A stretch of DNA of 43,110 bases from Nonomuraea antri. GTDB lineage: Bacteria; Actinomycetota; Actinomycetes; Streptosporangiales; Streptosporangiaceae. Position 1 is the first letter of the stretch. Each line of letters opens with the position of its first letter. The notes under the pieces were generated by a model. That model ran no database searches. It worked only from the letters and a program-made list of their open reading frames with translations, and was not told the origin of the DNA. Below are positions 30,251-38,567 of the stretch, one piece after another. Where the stretch lies: positions 1 to 43,110 of the forward strand of contig NZ_JABCPZ010000077.1 of assembly GCF_013283785.1 (NCBI RefSeq), given 5' to 3'. The position numbers and the translations under genes were made by a program.

Positions 30251-32032
30251 ATGTCCCAGCACATCTTGACCGCCGTCGCGTGGCCCTACGCTAACGGCCC
30301 CCGCCACATCGGGCACGTATCCGGATTCGGCGTGCCGTCCGACGTCTTCAGCCGCTACCAGCGGATGGCGGGCAACAAGGTGCTGATGGTGTCAGGCACC
30401 GACGAGCACGGCACGCCCATCCAGGTGCAGGCCGACAAGGAGGGCGTGACGGCCAGGGAGCTGGCCGACCGCTACAACCGGGTGATCGCCGAAGACCTCA
30501 CCGGCCTCGGGCTGTCCTACGACCTGTTCACCAGGACCACCACGAAGAACCACTACGCCGTCGCGCAGGAGATCTTCAAGGGCCTCCACGACAACGGCTA
30601 CATCTTCCCCAAGACCACCATGGGCGCCATTTCGCCCTCCACCGGCCGTACCCTGCCCGATCGCTACGTCGAGGGCACCTGCCCCATCTGCGGCTACGAC
30701 GGCGCGCGCGGCGACCAGTGCGACAACTGCGGCAACCAGCTCGACCCGATCCAGCTGATCAACCCCAAGAGCCGCATCAACGGCGAGACCCCGGTCTTCG
30801 TCGAGACCGAGCACTTCATGCTCGACCTGCCCGCCTTCGCCGAGGTGCTGGGCACCTACCTGCAGGCCAAGCAGGGCGAGTGGCGGCCCAACGTGCTGAA
30901 GTTCGCCCTCAACCTGCTCGGCGACCTGCAGCCGCGGGCGATCAGCCGCGACCTCGACTGGGGCGTGCCGATCCCGCTGGAGGGCTGGCGCGACCAGTCG
31001 AACAAGCGTCTCTACGTGTGGTTCGACGCGGTGATCGGCTACCTGTCGGCGTCCATCGAGTGGGCCAGGCGCTCCGGTGACCCCGACGCCTGGCGTCAGT
31101 GGTGGCAGAACCCCGACGCCAAGGGCTACTACTTCATGGGCAAGGACAACATCGTCTTCCACGCCGAGATCTGGCCGGCGATGTTGTTCGGCTACAACGG
31201 CCAGGGCGCGCGCGGCGGGTCGGCCGGGTCGCTGGGCGCGATGAACGTGCCGTCCGAGGTGGTTTCGAGCGAGTTCCTGACGATGGAGGGCAAGAAGTTC
31301 TCCTCCTCCAGGCAGGTCGTGATCTACGTACGCGACTTCCTGGCCCGCTACGACGCCGACGCGCTGCGCTACTACATCGCCGTGGCCGGCCCGGAGAACC
31401 AGGACACCGACTTCACCTGGCAGGAGTTCGTCAACCGCAACAACGGCGAACTGGTCGCGGCCTGGGGCAACCTGGTCAACCGGTCGATCTCGATGGCCGC
31501 CAAGAACTTCGGCGTCATCCCCGAGGCCGGCGACCTGACCGACGCCGACCGGGCGCTGCTGGAGCGTTCGCGCAACGCGTTCGCGCCCGTCGGCGAGGAG
31601 CTCAAGCGCTCCAGGTTCAAGAACGCCATCACCGACGCCTTCGACGTCGTCCGCGAGGCCAACAAATACCTGGCCGAGCAGGAGCCGTGGAAGCTCAAGG
31701 ACGACCCGGAGCGCCAGAAGTCCATCCTGCACGTCGCGCTGCAGGTGGTCGACGACGCCAAGACGATGCTCACGCCGTTCCTGCCCGCCTCGTCCAACAA
31801 GGTGCACGCCATGCTGGGCGGCCAGGGCGTCTGGTCGGGCATGCCGGAGATCCGCGAGGTCGACGAGGACGGCGGCGCGCCGTACCCGGTGATCACCGGC
31901 GACTACGACGGCGCGGCCCGCTGGGAGCACCGGGCGATCAAGCCGGGCACCCCGCTCGCGCCGCCGGTGCCGCTGTTCAAGAAGCTCGACCCGAAGGTCG
32001 TCGACGAGGAGCTGGCCCGGCTGGGCGAGTGA
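30251..32032 (+). CDS. metG: Methionyl-tRNA synthetase
   Basis: 593 residues, charging tRNA-Met. Class I signatures: a HIGH motif in YANGPRHIGHVSG and a KMSKS variant in MEGKKFSSSRQ. The zinc knuckle CPICGYDGARGDQCDNCG lies near residue 138. The C-terminal anticodon-binding helical domain is present, without the EMAP/Trbp111-like extension. In M. tuberculosis the gene lies next to tatD; here two genes have come between. Its 3' end overlaps the convergent monooxygenase gene by 56 bp. Confidence 0.96.
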   Translation: MSQHILTAVAWPYANGPRHIGHVSGFGVPSDVFSRYQRMAGNKVLMVSGTDEHGTPIQVQADKEGVTARELADRYNRVIAEDLTGLGLSYDLFTRTTTKNHYAVAQEIFKGLHDNGYIFPKTTMGAISPSTGRTLPDRYVEGTCPICGYDGARGDQCDNCGNQLDPIQLINPKSRINGETPVFVETEHFMLDLPAFAEVLGTYLQAKQGEWRPNVLKFALNLLGDLQPRAISRDLDWGVPIPLEGWRDQSNKRLYVWFDAVIGYLSASIEWARRSGDPDAWRQWWQNPDAKGYYFMGKDNIVFHAEIWPAMLFGYNGQGARGGSAGSLGAMNVPSEVVSSEFLTMEGKKFSSSRQVVIYVRDFLARYDADALRYYIAVAGPENQDTDFTWQEFVNRNNGELVAAWGNLVNRSISMAAKNFGVIPEAGDLTDADRALLERSRNAFAPVGEELKRSRFKNAITDAFDVVREANKYLAEQEPWKLKDDPERQKSILHVALQVVDDAKTMLTPFLPASSNKVHAMLGGQGVWSGMPEIREVDEDGGAPYPVITGDYDGAARWEHRAIKPGTPLAPPVPLFKKLDPKVVDEELARLGE

Positions 32033-33203
32033 CCTCGTAGTCGCGCAGGCTGATGGCGGAGGCGGTCTTCCTGACCGACTTCGCCATCAGGCCCTTCCAC
32101 GGGAGATACGGCAGCACCTTGTAGTTCTGGTTCATGAACCAGGCCATGAACCGGTTCTCCGGCACCATCCACTTGCTCACCCCGACCGCGGACCGCTGGC
32201 AGCCTTCCGCGTATTCGCGCACAGCCTGCTCGTAACGGGCGAAGGCCACGCGATGGTCGCCCCCGGCGTCGGCGAGCTCGCCGGCCAGCACGTACGCGCC
32301 GACCATGGCCAGCCCGGTGCCCATGCCCGACAACGGCGACGGGCAGGCGGCGGCGTCGCCGAGCAGCGCCACCCGGCCGCGTGACCAGGAGTCCAGGCGC
32401 ACCTGGCTGATGGAGTCGAAGTAGAAGTCGTCGGCCTGCCGCATCTCCTTGAGCAGCCTGGGCGCCTGCCAGCCGACGCCGGCGTACGCCTCGGCCAGCA
32501 GCCGCTGCTGCTGCCCGACGTCGTGCCTGTCGTAGTCCAGCGCCGGCGAGCCGAACCAGAACACCGCCTTGGCCTCGGTGTTCTGCCTGGCGCTGTAGAG
32601 CGCGACGAGCTTGCCGGGGGTGTTGTACGCCTGTCCGCTGTGGTCGAGCCCGAGGAAGTTCGAGGTGGTGAACACCGCGCAGTGCAGGCCGAGATAGGTG
32701 GAGAAGTCGGACTCGGGGCCGAACGCGAGTGATCGCACGGTCGAGTGCAGGCCGTCGGCGCCGATCACCAGGTCGAACCGGCGCGGCGCGGCCCGCTCGA
32801 AGCGCACCAGCACGCCGGCCGCGTCCTGGCTCAGCTCGGTGACGGAGTCGCCGAACATGTACTCGGTCCGGTCGGCGGTGGCCTGGTGGAGGATGCGGAC
32901 CAGGTCGCCGCGGAGGATCTCCACGTCACCGGCGAACAGGTCCTGCGGCATCGCGGCCAGCTTCTTGCCCGCCTCGTTGACGTTCCACATGGCGCCCATG
33001 TGCGTCTGCGCCTGCTCGACGTCGCGCAGGACGCCCATCTTGCGCAGCACGCTCAGGTGCGCCTCGCCGCGGAAATCGACCGCGTAGCCGCCGTCGCGCA
33101 GGGCGGGCGCCCGCTCGACGATCGTGGTGCGGAAGCCGTACCGGTTGAGCCAGTAGGCGAGTGCGGGGCCGGCCACGCCGCCGCCGGAGATCAGAATGTC
33201 CAT
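31977..33203 (-). CDS. FAD-dependent monooxygenase (PHBH/aromatic hydroxylase type)
   Basis: 408 residues. The FAD Rossmann motif ISGGGVAGPALAYWLNRYG is followed by VIGADGLHSTVRSL (DG motif) and the second FAD motif GRVALLGDAAACPSPLSGMG, diagnostic for single-component flavin hydroxylases used in resistance and tailoring reactions. The tail KGLMAKSVRKTASAI is basic. The start is close to the regulator's 3' end (84 nt). It may be a regulated tailoring or detoxification enzyme. The long antisense overlap with metG is unusual. Confidence 0.88.
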   Translation of the reverse strand: MDILISGGGVAGPALAYWLNRYGFRTTIVERAPALRDGGYAVDFRGEAHLSVLRKMGVLRDVEQAQTHMGAMWNVNEAGKKLAAMPQDLFAGDVEILRGDLVRILHQATADRTEYMFGDSVTELSQDAAGVLVRFERAAPRRFDLVIGADGLHSTVRSLAFGPESDFSTYLGLHCAVFTTSNFLGLDHSGQAYNTPGKLVALYSARQNTEAKAVFWFGSPALDYDRHDVGQQQRLLAEAYAGVGWQAPRLLKEMRQADDFYFDSISQVRLDSWSRGRVALLGDAAACPSPLSGMGTGLAMVGAYVLAGELADAGGDHRVAFARYEQAVREYAEGCQRSAVGVSKWMVPENRFMAWFMNQNYKVLPYLPWKGLMAKSVRKTASAISLRDYEVTRPAGPAPRRRPSGRAS

Positions 33204-33286
33204 GTCCGTCAGCCTGCCCGGGCCCGCTCACCGCGACCTCACCGCAGCCTCACCGTCGGCACACCGGGGGGTCACGGCTCCGGGGT

Positions 33287-36200
33287 TCACGGCTCCAGGG
33301 TGCCGGCGAAGGTCGCGATCGAGCCGAGCGGCGAGGCGTCGAGCACCGTGTCCGGCACGCCCACCAGCCGCAGCGCCTCCCTGCGGGTCAGCCGCGCGCC
33401 TCCCTGCCGGGCCCGCGCGTACGCCTGCTCGCCGAGCGACTCGCGCGTCCTGGCCGCCACCGTGGCCACCTCGGGCTCGGCGCCCGCCTCCGCGCCACGC
33501 ATCGCGACGGCCGCGCCCAGCAGCGCCGCCGCCTGCGACCAGTCGCCGGTCTCCGCCGCGATCCCGGCCAGCGCCTCGATCGCCTTGGCGCTCTCCGCCA
33601 GCGCCCCCGCCATCACGGCCACCTCGACCGCCTGCCCGAACGCCGACTCCGCGGCCGCCACGTCGCCCTCGGCCAGCTCCAGCCTGCCCAGCCCGACCAG
33701 CAACCTGGTCACGCTGCCCGAGCTCCGCACCCAGCCCAGGTCGGTGTCACGCAGCGCCCGCTCGTACAGCTCCCTGGCCCGGGCCAGATCGCCCGCCGCG
33801 AGCGCCACGTCGCCGAGCCCGCGCAGCGCCGTGGCCACGTACATCGGCAGCCCCGTACGCCGCCCCAGCTCGGCGGCCCGCTCGTAGTCGGCGCGCGCGC
33901 CGGCCGGATCGGTCCTGACGCGGTAGTCGCCCCGGTTGCAGAGCAGGTCCGCCAGGTCCTCGGCGGCGCCCAGCCGCTCGGCCAGCGCCAGCGCCTCCTC
34001 GGTGCGGGCCAGCGCGGTGGCGGTGTCGCCCCGGCTGCCGGCCAGCCAGGCCAGCCCGTCGAGCGCCAGCGCGGCGCCCCAGCGGTCGCCGAGCGTGCGG
34101 AACGCGTCGAGCGCCGCCGACAGATCCGCCTCCGCGCGGGCCGGCTCGCCCGCGGCCATCTGCGGGTAGGCCCAGATCAACCGGCCCATCGCGTGTTCCC
34201 ACGGTTCGGCGCTGCGCAGCGAACGCTTGATCACGTACATCGTCAGCTCGGGATCCTGCGTGCCCGCGACGATCAGCGGCCAGAGGTAGGCCACCAGCGG
34301 ATGCCGCCGCTCCGGCGGTCCCTTCCTGATCATGCGGCGCGCGACGGCCGCGCGCCGCCGCCACTCCGGCCGTTCCGCCCCGACCCCGGCTGTGGCCAGC
34401 AGGCACAGGATGTACGCGTCGCCCAGCGCCACGTCGGGATCGTCGCCGGCCGCGTCGAGCAGCGCGCGGGCGGCCTCGGCGTACGTGCCGCGCATGCCCC
34501 GCATCCACAGGTACGACGACTGCGCCGCCAGCAGCCGCATGCCCAGCGGCACGTCCCCGGAGTCGACCGCCCGGCGCAGCGCCGCCCGCAGGTTGTCGTG
34601 GTCGGCGGACAGCCGCTCCAGCCAGCCGAGCTGCCCCGCCCCGCGCAGGTGCGGGTCGGCCCGCTCGGCGAACTCCAGAAAGTACGCCGCGTGCGCCTGC
34701 CGCAGTGCCGGTGTCTCGTCGCCGAGCCGTTCGGCGCAGAACGAGCGGATCGTCTCCAGCATCCGGTAGCGGCCGTCGGCCACGTCCAGCAGGGACTTGT
34801 CGGCCAGCGAGTCGAGCAGGTCCTCGGCGTCGGGCAGCCCGCACACCCGGGCGGCGGCGGCCGGGGTGGCGCCGCCGGAGAACACGCTCAGCCGGGCGGC
34901 CATCGTCCGCTCCCGCTCGGTGAGCAGGTCCCAGCTCCAGGCGACCACCGCGCGCAGGGTGCGGTGGCGGGCGTCCGCGGTGCGGCTGCCGCGCGACAGG
35001 AGCCGGAAGAGGTCCTGGTCGGCGAGGCGTTCTGCGAGCTCGCCCGCCTCGTGGGTACGCATGCGGGCCGCGGCCAGCTCGATGGCCAGGGGCAGGCCGT
35101 CGAGTACGCCGCAGATCCGCTCGACCGCCTCGCCGGGGGCGAAGTCCGGACGTACCGCCCTGGCCCGTTCGGAGAACAGCCGGACGGCTTCCGCCGGGGC
35201 GAGCGGGCGTACCGGCCAGAGGTGTTCGGGGGTGATGCCCAGCGGCTCGCGGCTGGTGGCCAGGATGCGCAGCCCGGGGCAGGCGGACAGCAGCCGCTCG
35301 GCCAGCGTGGCGGCCTCCTGGACGACATGCTCGCAGTTGTCGAGCACCAGCAGGAACGGGCGGTCGGCGAGCGCGCCGACCAGCCTCGCGGGCAGCGCGG
35401 CCGGGGGGCCGTCCGTGGGGCCGTTCGTGGGGCCCGGGTCGGGTATGGGGGCGGCTGACGGGCCGGTCAGCAGGCCGCTCTCGCGGATGCCGAGCGCGCC
35501 GAGCACGGCCTGCAGCAGTTCGGTGTCACCGGTCACCGGCGCCAGCTCCACCAGCGCCACCTCGGCGGGCCGGTGGGCGGCTGCCGCTTCTCCGGCGACT
35601 TCTTCGGCGACTTCTTCGGCGACTTCTGCCGTGGGTGCCTTTGCGGTGGCTTCTGCTGCCGGAGCCTCTGCGGCGACCTCGACGGCCAGCCGGGTCTTGC
35701 CCACGCCGCCCGGCCCGAGCAGCGTCACCAGCCGGGCGGACCCGAGCAGCGCCCGCACCTCCGCCACGTCACGCTCCCGCCCGACGAAGCTGGTCAGCCG
35801 CCCGGGCAGCGGAGCCGACGGCGCGTCACCGGCCGGCCCGCCCCGGCCGCCCGCCGGCGGCTCGGGCTCGCTGCGCAGCAGGCTCCGGTGCAGGTCGGCC
35901 AGCTCCTTGGACGGGTCGGCGCCCAGTTCGTCCGCCAGCAGCCGCCTGGTCTCCTCGAACAGCACCAGCGCCTCGGCCTGCCTGCCCTCGGCGCGCAGTG
36001 CCCGCATGAGCTGGCCGCGCAGCCGCTCACGCAGCGGGTGGGCGTCGATCAGCGACGTCAGCTCGGGGATGACCGCGCGGTGCGCGCCGCGCCGCAGGTC
36101 GGCTTCGAGCCGGTCCTCCAGTGCGGCGAGCCTGCGGTCCTCGAGTGAGACGGCGTGGGCGTCGTCCAGGTCGGCCAGCGCCGGGCCACGCCAGAGCGCC

Positions 36201-36574
36201 AGCGCCGCGCGCAGCAGCGTGGCGGCCCGTTCCGCGTCGCCGCCGTCGAGCGCCTGCCGCCCGGACTCGGCCAGCCGGAGGAACCGGTGCGCGTCCACGT
36301 CGCCGGGATCGACGGGCAGCAGGTAGCCCGCCGCCGCCCGTTCGATCGCGATCCCCGCGCTGCGCAGCCTGGACACCTGGGAGTGCAGCGCGTGGCGGGC
36401 GTCGGCGGGCGGGCGGTCGCCGTACAGGACGTCGATGAGGCGCTCGTGCGTGACGACCTCGCCCGGACGCAGGAGCAGGAGCGCCAGCAGCGACCGCCTG
36501 GCCGGGCCGCCCAGCGGCACCTCGGCGCCGTCCGGCCGCCACGCGCGGGTGGTGCCGAGAATGCCGAAGCGCAT
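33287..36574 (-). CDS. AfsR/SARP-type regulator with BTAD, NB-ARC-like ATPase and TPR domains
   Basis: 1095 residues. Residues 1-90 form an OmpR-type winged helix (MRFGILGTTRAWRPDG start, HSQVSRLRSAG); residues about 90-250 are the BTAD helical domain (FLRLAESGRQALDGGDAERA, DLHRSLL). The ATPase has Walker A LGPGGVGKTRLAVEV and VLDNCEHVVQ, and the rest is TPR-like (GDVALAAGDLARARELYERA). Such proteins activate secondary-metabolism genes. After Walker A lies an Ala/Glu/Val-rich insert coded partly by a 12-bp tandem repeat. ATG 36574 was chosen because it fits the usual N-terminus. It is divergent from tatD. Confidence 0.88.
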   Translation of the reverse strand: MRFGILGTTRAWRPDGAEVPLGGPARRSLLALLLLRPGEVVTHERLIDVLYGDRPPADARHALHSQVSRLRSAGIAIERAAAGYLLPVDPGDVDAHRFLRLAESGRQALDGGDAERAATLLRAALALWRGPALADLDDAHAVSLEDRRLAALEDRLEADLRRGAHRAVIPELTSLIDAHPLRERLRGQLMRALRAEGRQAEALVLFEETRRLLADELGADPSKELADLHRSLLRSEPEPPAGGRGGPAGDAPSAPLPGRLTSFVGRERDVAEVRALLGSARLVTLLGPGGVGKTRLAVEVAAEAPAAEATAKAPTAEVAEEVAEEVAGEAAAAHRPAEVALVELAPVTGDTELLQAVLGALGIRESGLLTGPSAAPIPDPGPTNGPTDGPPAALPARLVGALADRPFLLVLDNCEHVVQEAATLAERLLSACPGLRILATSREPLGITPEHLWPVRPLAPAEAVRLFSERARAVRPDFAPGEAVERICGVLDGLPLAIELAAARMRTHEAGELAERLADQDLFRLLSRGSRTADARHRTLRAVVAWSWDLLTERERTMAARLSVFSGGATPAAAARVCGLPDAEDLLDSLADKSLLDVADGRYRMLETIRSFCAERLGDETPALRQAHAAYFLEFAERADPHLRGAGQLGWLERLSADHDNLRAALRRAVDSGDVPLGMRLLAAQSSYLWMRGMRGTYAEAARALLDAAGDDPDVALGDAYILCLLATAGVGAERPEWRRRAAVARRMIRKGPPERRHPLVAYLWPLIVAGTQDPELTMYVIKRSLRSAEPWEHAMGRLIWAYPQMAAGEPARAEADLSAALDAFRTLGDRWGAALALDGLAWLAGSRGDTATALARTEEALALAERLGAAEDLADLLCNRGDYRVRTDPAGARADYERAAELGRRTGLPMYVATALRGLGDVALAAGDLARARELYERALRDTDLGWVRSSGSVTRLLVGLGRLELAEGDVAAAESAFGQAVEVAVMAGALAESAKAIEALAGIAAETGDWSQAAALLGAAVAMRGAEAGAEPEVATVAARTRESLGEQAYARARQGGARLTRREALRLVGVPDTVLDASPLGSIATFAGTLEP
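35593..35627. repeat. 12-bp tandem repeat inside the AfsR-type gene
   Basis: CGGCGACTTCTT repeats about three times with full period. It codes the EVAEEVAEEVAGE-like acidic insert behind the Walker A motif, and length variation between strains would be expected. Confidence 0.75.
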
Positions 36575-36593
36575 GGAGGCTACTTTAGAGTGC

Positions 36594-37448
36594 GTGAGCA
36601 AGCTTCCCGCCGCGCCCGAGCCCCTTTCCGCACCGGTGTTCGACAGTCACTGTCATCTCGACATCATGGTCGGCAACCGGCAGGCGTCCTCAGGTGATCC
36701 CGTGGCTCAGGCCGCGCAGTCGGCGTCCGCGACCCTGCACGGCATCCTGGACGACGCCCGCGCCGTCGGCGTCACCAGGCTCGTCACGGTCGGGTACGAC
36801 CTGGCGTCCTCGCGCTGGAACGCCGACGCGGCCGTCGCGACCGAGGGGATCTACGCCGCCGTGGCGATCCATCCGAACGCGGCGCACGAGGCCACCCCCG
36901 AGGTGCTGGCCGAGATCGAGTCGCTGGCCGGGCGGCCCGAGGTGCGCGCGGTCGGCGAGACCGGGCTCGACTACTTCCGCGACTGGGCCACCCACCGCGA
37001 CCAGCACGCGAGCTTCCGCGCGCACATCGAGATCGCCAAGCGGACCGGGAAGGCGCTGGTGATCCACGACCGCGACGCGCACGACGACGTGCTGAGGGTG
37101 CTGGCCGAGGAAGGCGCGCCGCCGGTGGTGGTGTTCCACAGCTTCTCCGGTGACGCCGAGATGGCGAAAAAGTGCGTCGATGCCGGATATTTCATGTCGT
37201 TCTCCGGGCCCGTGACCTACAAGAACGCCGGCTACCTCCGCGAGGCCGCCGAGGTGGCCCCGCCCGAGCTGATGCTGGTCGAGACCGACGCCCCGTACCT
37301 GCCGCCGGTGCCGCACCGGGGCAAACCCAATGCTCCCTACCTGATTCCGCTCACACTGCGCTGCCTGGCGGAGGTCAAAAAGGTCGATCCGGACCTGCTG
37401 TGCGAGGCGATCAGCGCCAACGGAGTCACGGTCTTCGGCGAGTGGTGA
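36594..37448 (+). CDS. tatD: TatD-family metal-dependent DNase
   Basis: 284 residues. TIM-barrel hydrolase with all metal ligands: FDSHCHLD (HxH), GETGLDYF (Glu), VIHDRDAHDDV (His), FHSFSG (His) and VETDAPYLPP (Asp). GTG 36594 is reached after a shared upstream region with the divergent regulator; the first 15 residues are a short non-catalytic leader. Its place before rpf and ksgA is conserved in actinobacteria (Rv1008-Rv1010). Confidence 0.93.
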   Translation: MSKLPAAPEPLSAPVFDSHCHLDIMVGNRQASSGDPVAQAAQSASATLHGILDDARAVGVTRLVTVGYDLASSRWNADAAVATEGIYAAVAIHPNAAHEATPEVLAEIESLAGRPEVRAVGETGLDYFRDWATHRDQHASFRAHIEIAKRTGKALVIHDRDAHDDVLRVLAEEGAPPVVVFHSFSGDAEMAKKCVDAGYFMSFSGPVTYKNAGYLREAAEVAPPELMLVETDAPYLPPVPHRGKPNAPYLIPLTLRCLAEVKKVDPDLLCEAISANGVTVFGEW

Positions 37449-37541
37449 CCATCTTTTTGTGAACCGGTAGAGGGAAGCCCGCGGGCGCCGCTAGCGTTCG
37501 GGCCGTTCAGGCCCGCTACTCGCTACCTGTGAGGTGGTCCG

Positions 37542-38474
37542 TTGCGTGGGAAGAGGCGTGCTCCGCGTCCCCAGATCCCGTGGCGCTCGCCGTGGACGCC
37601 CCTGGTGTGCCTGGTCGGCACGTTCGCGGTCGGCGGGCTCGTGGCCGTGTCGCTGCTGGCCAAGGAGGTCGTCGTGGTCGTCGACGGCCAGCCGCGGACC
37701 GTGCGCGGCTTCGCCGCCTCGGTGCGCGAACTGCTCGACGACGCCGGGGTCGAGCTCGGGCGCGGCGACGTCGTACGCCCCGCCGTCACGGCCGGACTCG
37801 ACGACGGCGACACGGTCGAGGTGCGCCGCGCCCGTCCGCTCACCCTGACCCTCGACGGCCGCACCACCGAACACGTGGTCACCGCCACGAACGTGAGCGA
37901 CGCCCTGGCCGAGCTCGACCTCGACGCGGCGGCCGGCCGGCTCTCCGCGCCGCCCGAGCGCGCGGTGCCGCTGTCCGGGATGTCGCTGACCATGGTCACC
38001 GAGCGCAAGGTGTACGTGATCGCCGGCCGTACCAGGGTGTCGGCCAGGACCACGGCCAGGACGGTCCGCGAGGTCCTGCGGCAGAAGCGGGTGCGGCTGG
38101 GCCAAGGCCACCGGGTGCGGCCCGGGCTGGACAGCTTCCCGCAGGAGGGCACCGTGATCACCGTCCTGCCGCCGCGCACCGTGGCCGTGCCGGCGGACGT
38201 GCTGCGGCTCAACTGGTCCGAGCTGGCCCAGTGCGAGTCGCACGGCGACCCTGGGGCGTTCACGCCGGAGGGGCCGCACTACGGGATGTACCAGCTCAGC
38301 CTGCCGATGTGGCAGGCCGTGGGTGGTAGCGGGGTGCCCAGCGAGTGGCCGGAGGACGAGCAGACGTATCGGGCGCAACTGCTGTACCAGCGGGTGGGTG
38401 GTCGCTGGGAGGACCAGTGGCCGAACTGTGGCTCCCGCCTGTTCACCCGGCCGGTGGCGGTGCTGGCGGGGTAG
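37542..38474 (+). CDS. Resuscitation-promoting factor with DUF348 repeats, RpfB-like
   Basis: 310 residues. A signal anchor at about residues 18-40 (TPLVCLVGTFAVGGLVAVSLL) is followed by about three DUF348 repeats (VVVDGQPRTVRGFAASV, LTLDGRTTEHVVTATNV, VYVIAGRTRVSARTTARTV) and the Rpf lysozyme-like domain (LAQCESHGDPGAFTP with catalytic Glu; HYGMYQLSLPMWQ; a Cys in WPNCGSRLF pairing with that of AQCES). This muralytic enzyme cleaves peptidoglycan and promotes exit from dormancy. The G5 domain of mycobacterial RpfB is not seen. The start is TTG 37542 with GAGGTGG upstream. Confidence 0.85.
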   Translation: MRGKRRAPRPQIPWRSPWTPLVCLVGTFAVGGLVAVSLLAKEVVVVVDGQPRTVRGFAASVRELLDDAGVELGRGDVVRPAVTAGLDDGDTVEVRRARPLTLTLDGRTTEHVVTATNVSDALAELDLDAAAGRLSAPPERAVPLSGMSLTMVTERKVYVIAGRTRVSARTTARTVREVLRQKRVRLGQGHRVRPGLDSFPQEGTVITVLPPRTVAVPADVLRLNWSELAQCESHGDPGAFTPEGPHYGMYQLSLPMWQAVGGSGVPSEWPEDEQTYRAQLLYQRVGGRWEDQWPNCGSRLFTRPVAVLAG

Positions 38475-38503
38475 ACCGGCGGCTACCGTCGTGTTGGTCG
38501 GTT

Positions 38504-38567
38504 TGATGGTGAGGCTGGTCAGCCTGATGGTGAGACTGGTCAGCCTGGGTGGCGACGGTGGTCAGCC
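38504..38567. repeat. 21-nt repeat between rpf and FG-GAP gene
   Basis: A 21-nt unit beginning TGATGGTGAG at 38504 repeats at 38525 with one mismatch, and a degenerate third copy follows at 38546. Units contain AGGCTGGTCAGCCT-like dyads that could act as a bidirectional terminator between these convergent genes. The last copy enters the C-terminal codons of the FG-GAP gene. Confidence 0.6.

Noticed and set aside
37449..37541. c-di-AMP (ydaO-type) riboswitch before the rpf gene, as known in Streptomyces
   Set aside because: The gap is only 93 nt and lacks the conserved ydaO blocks.
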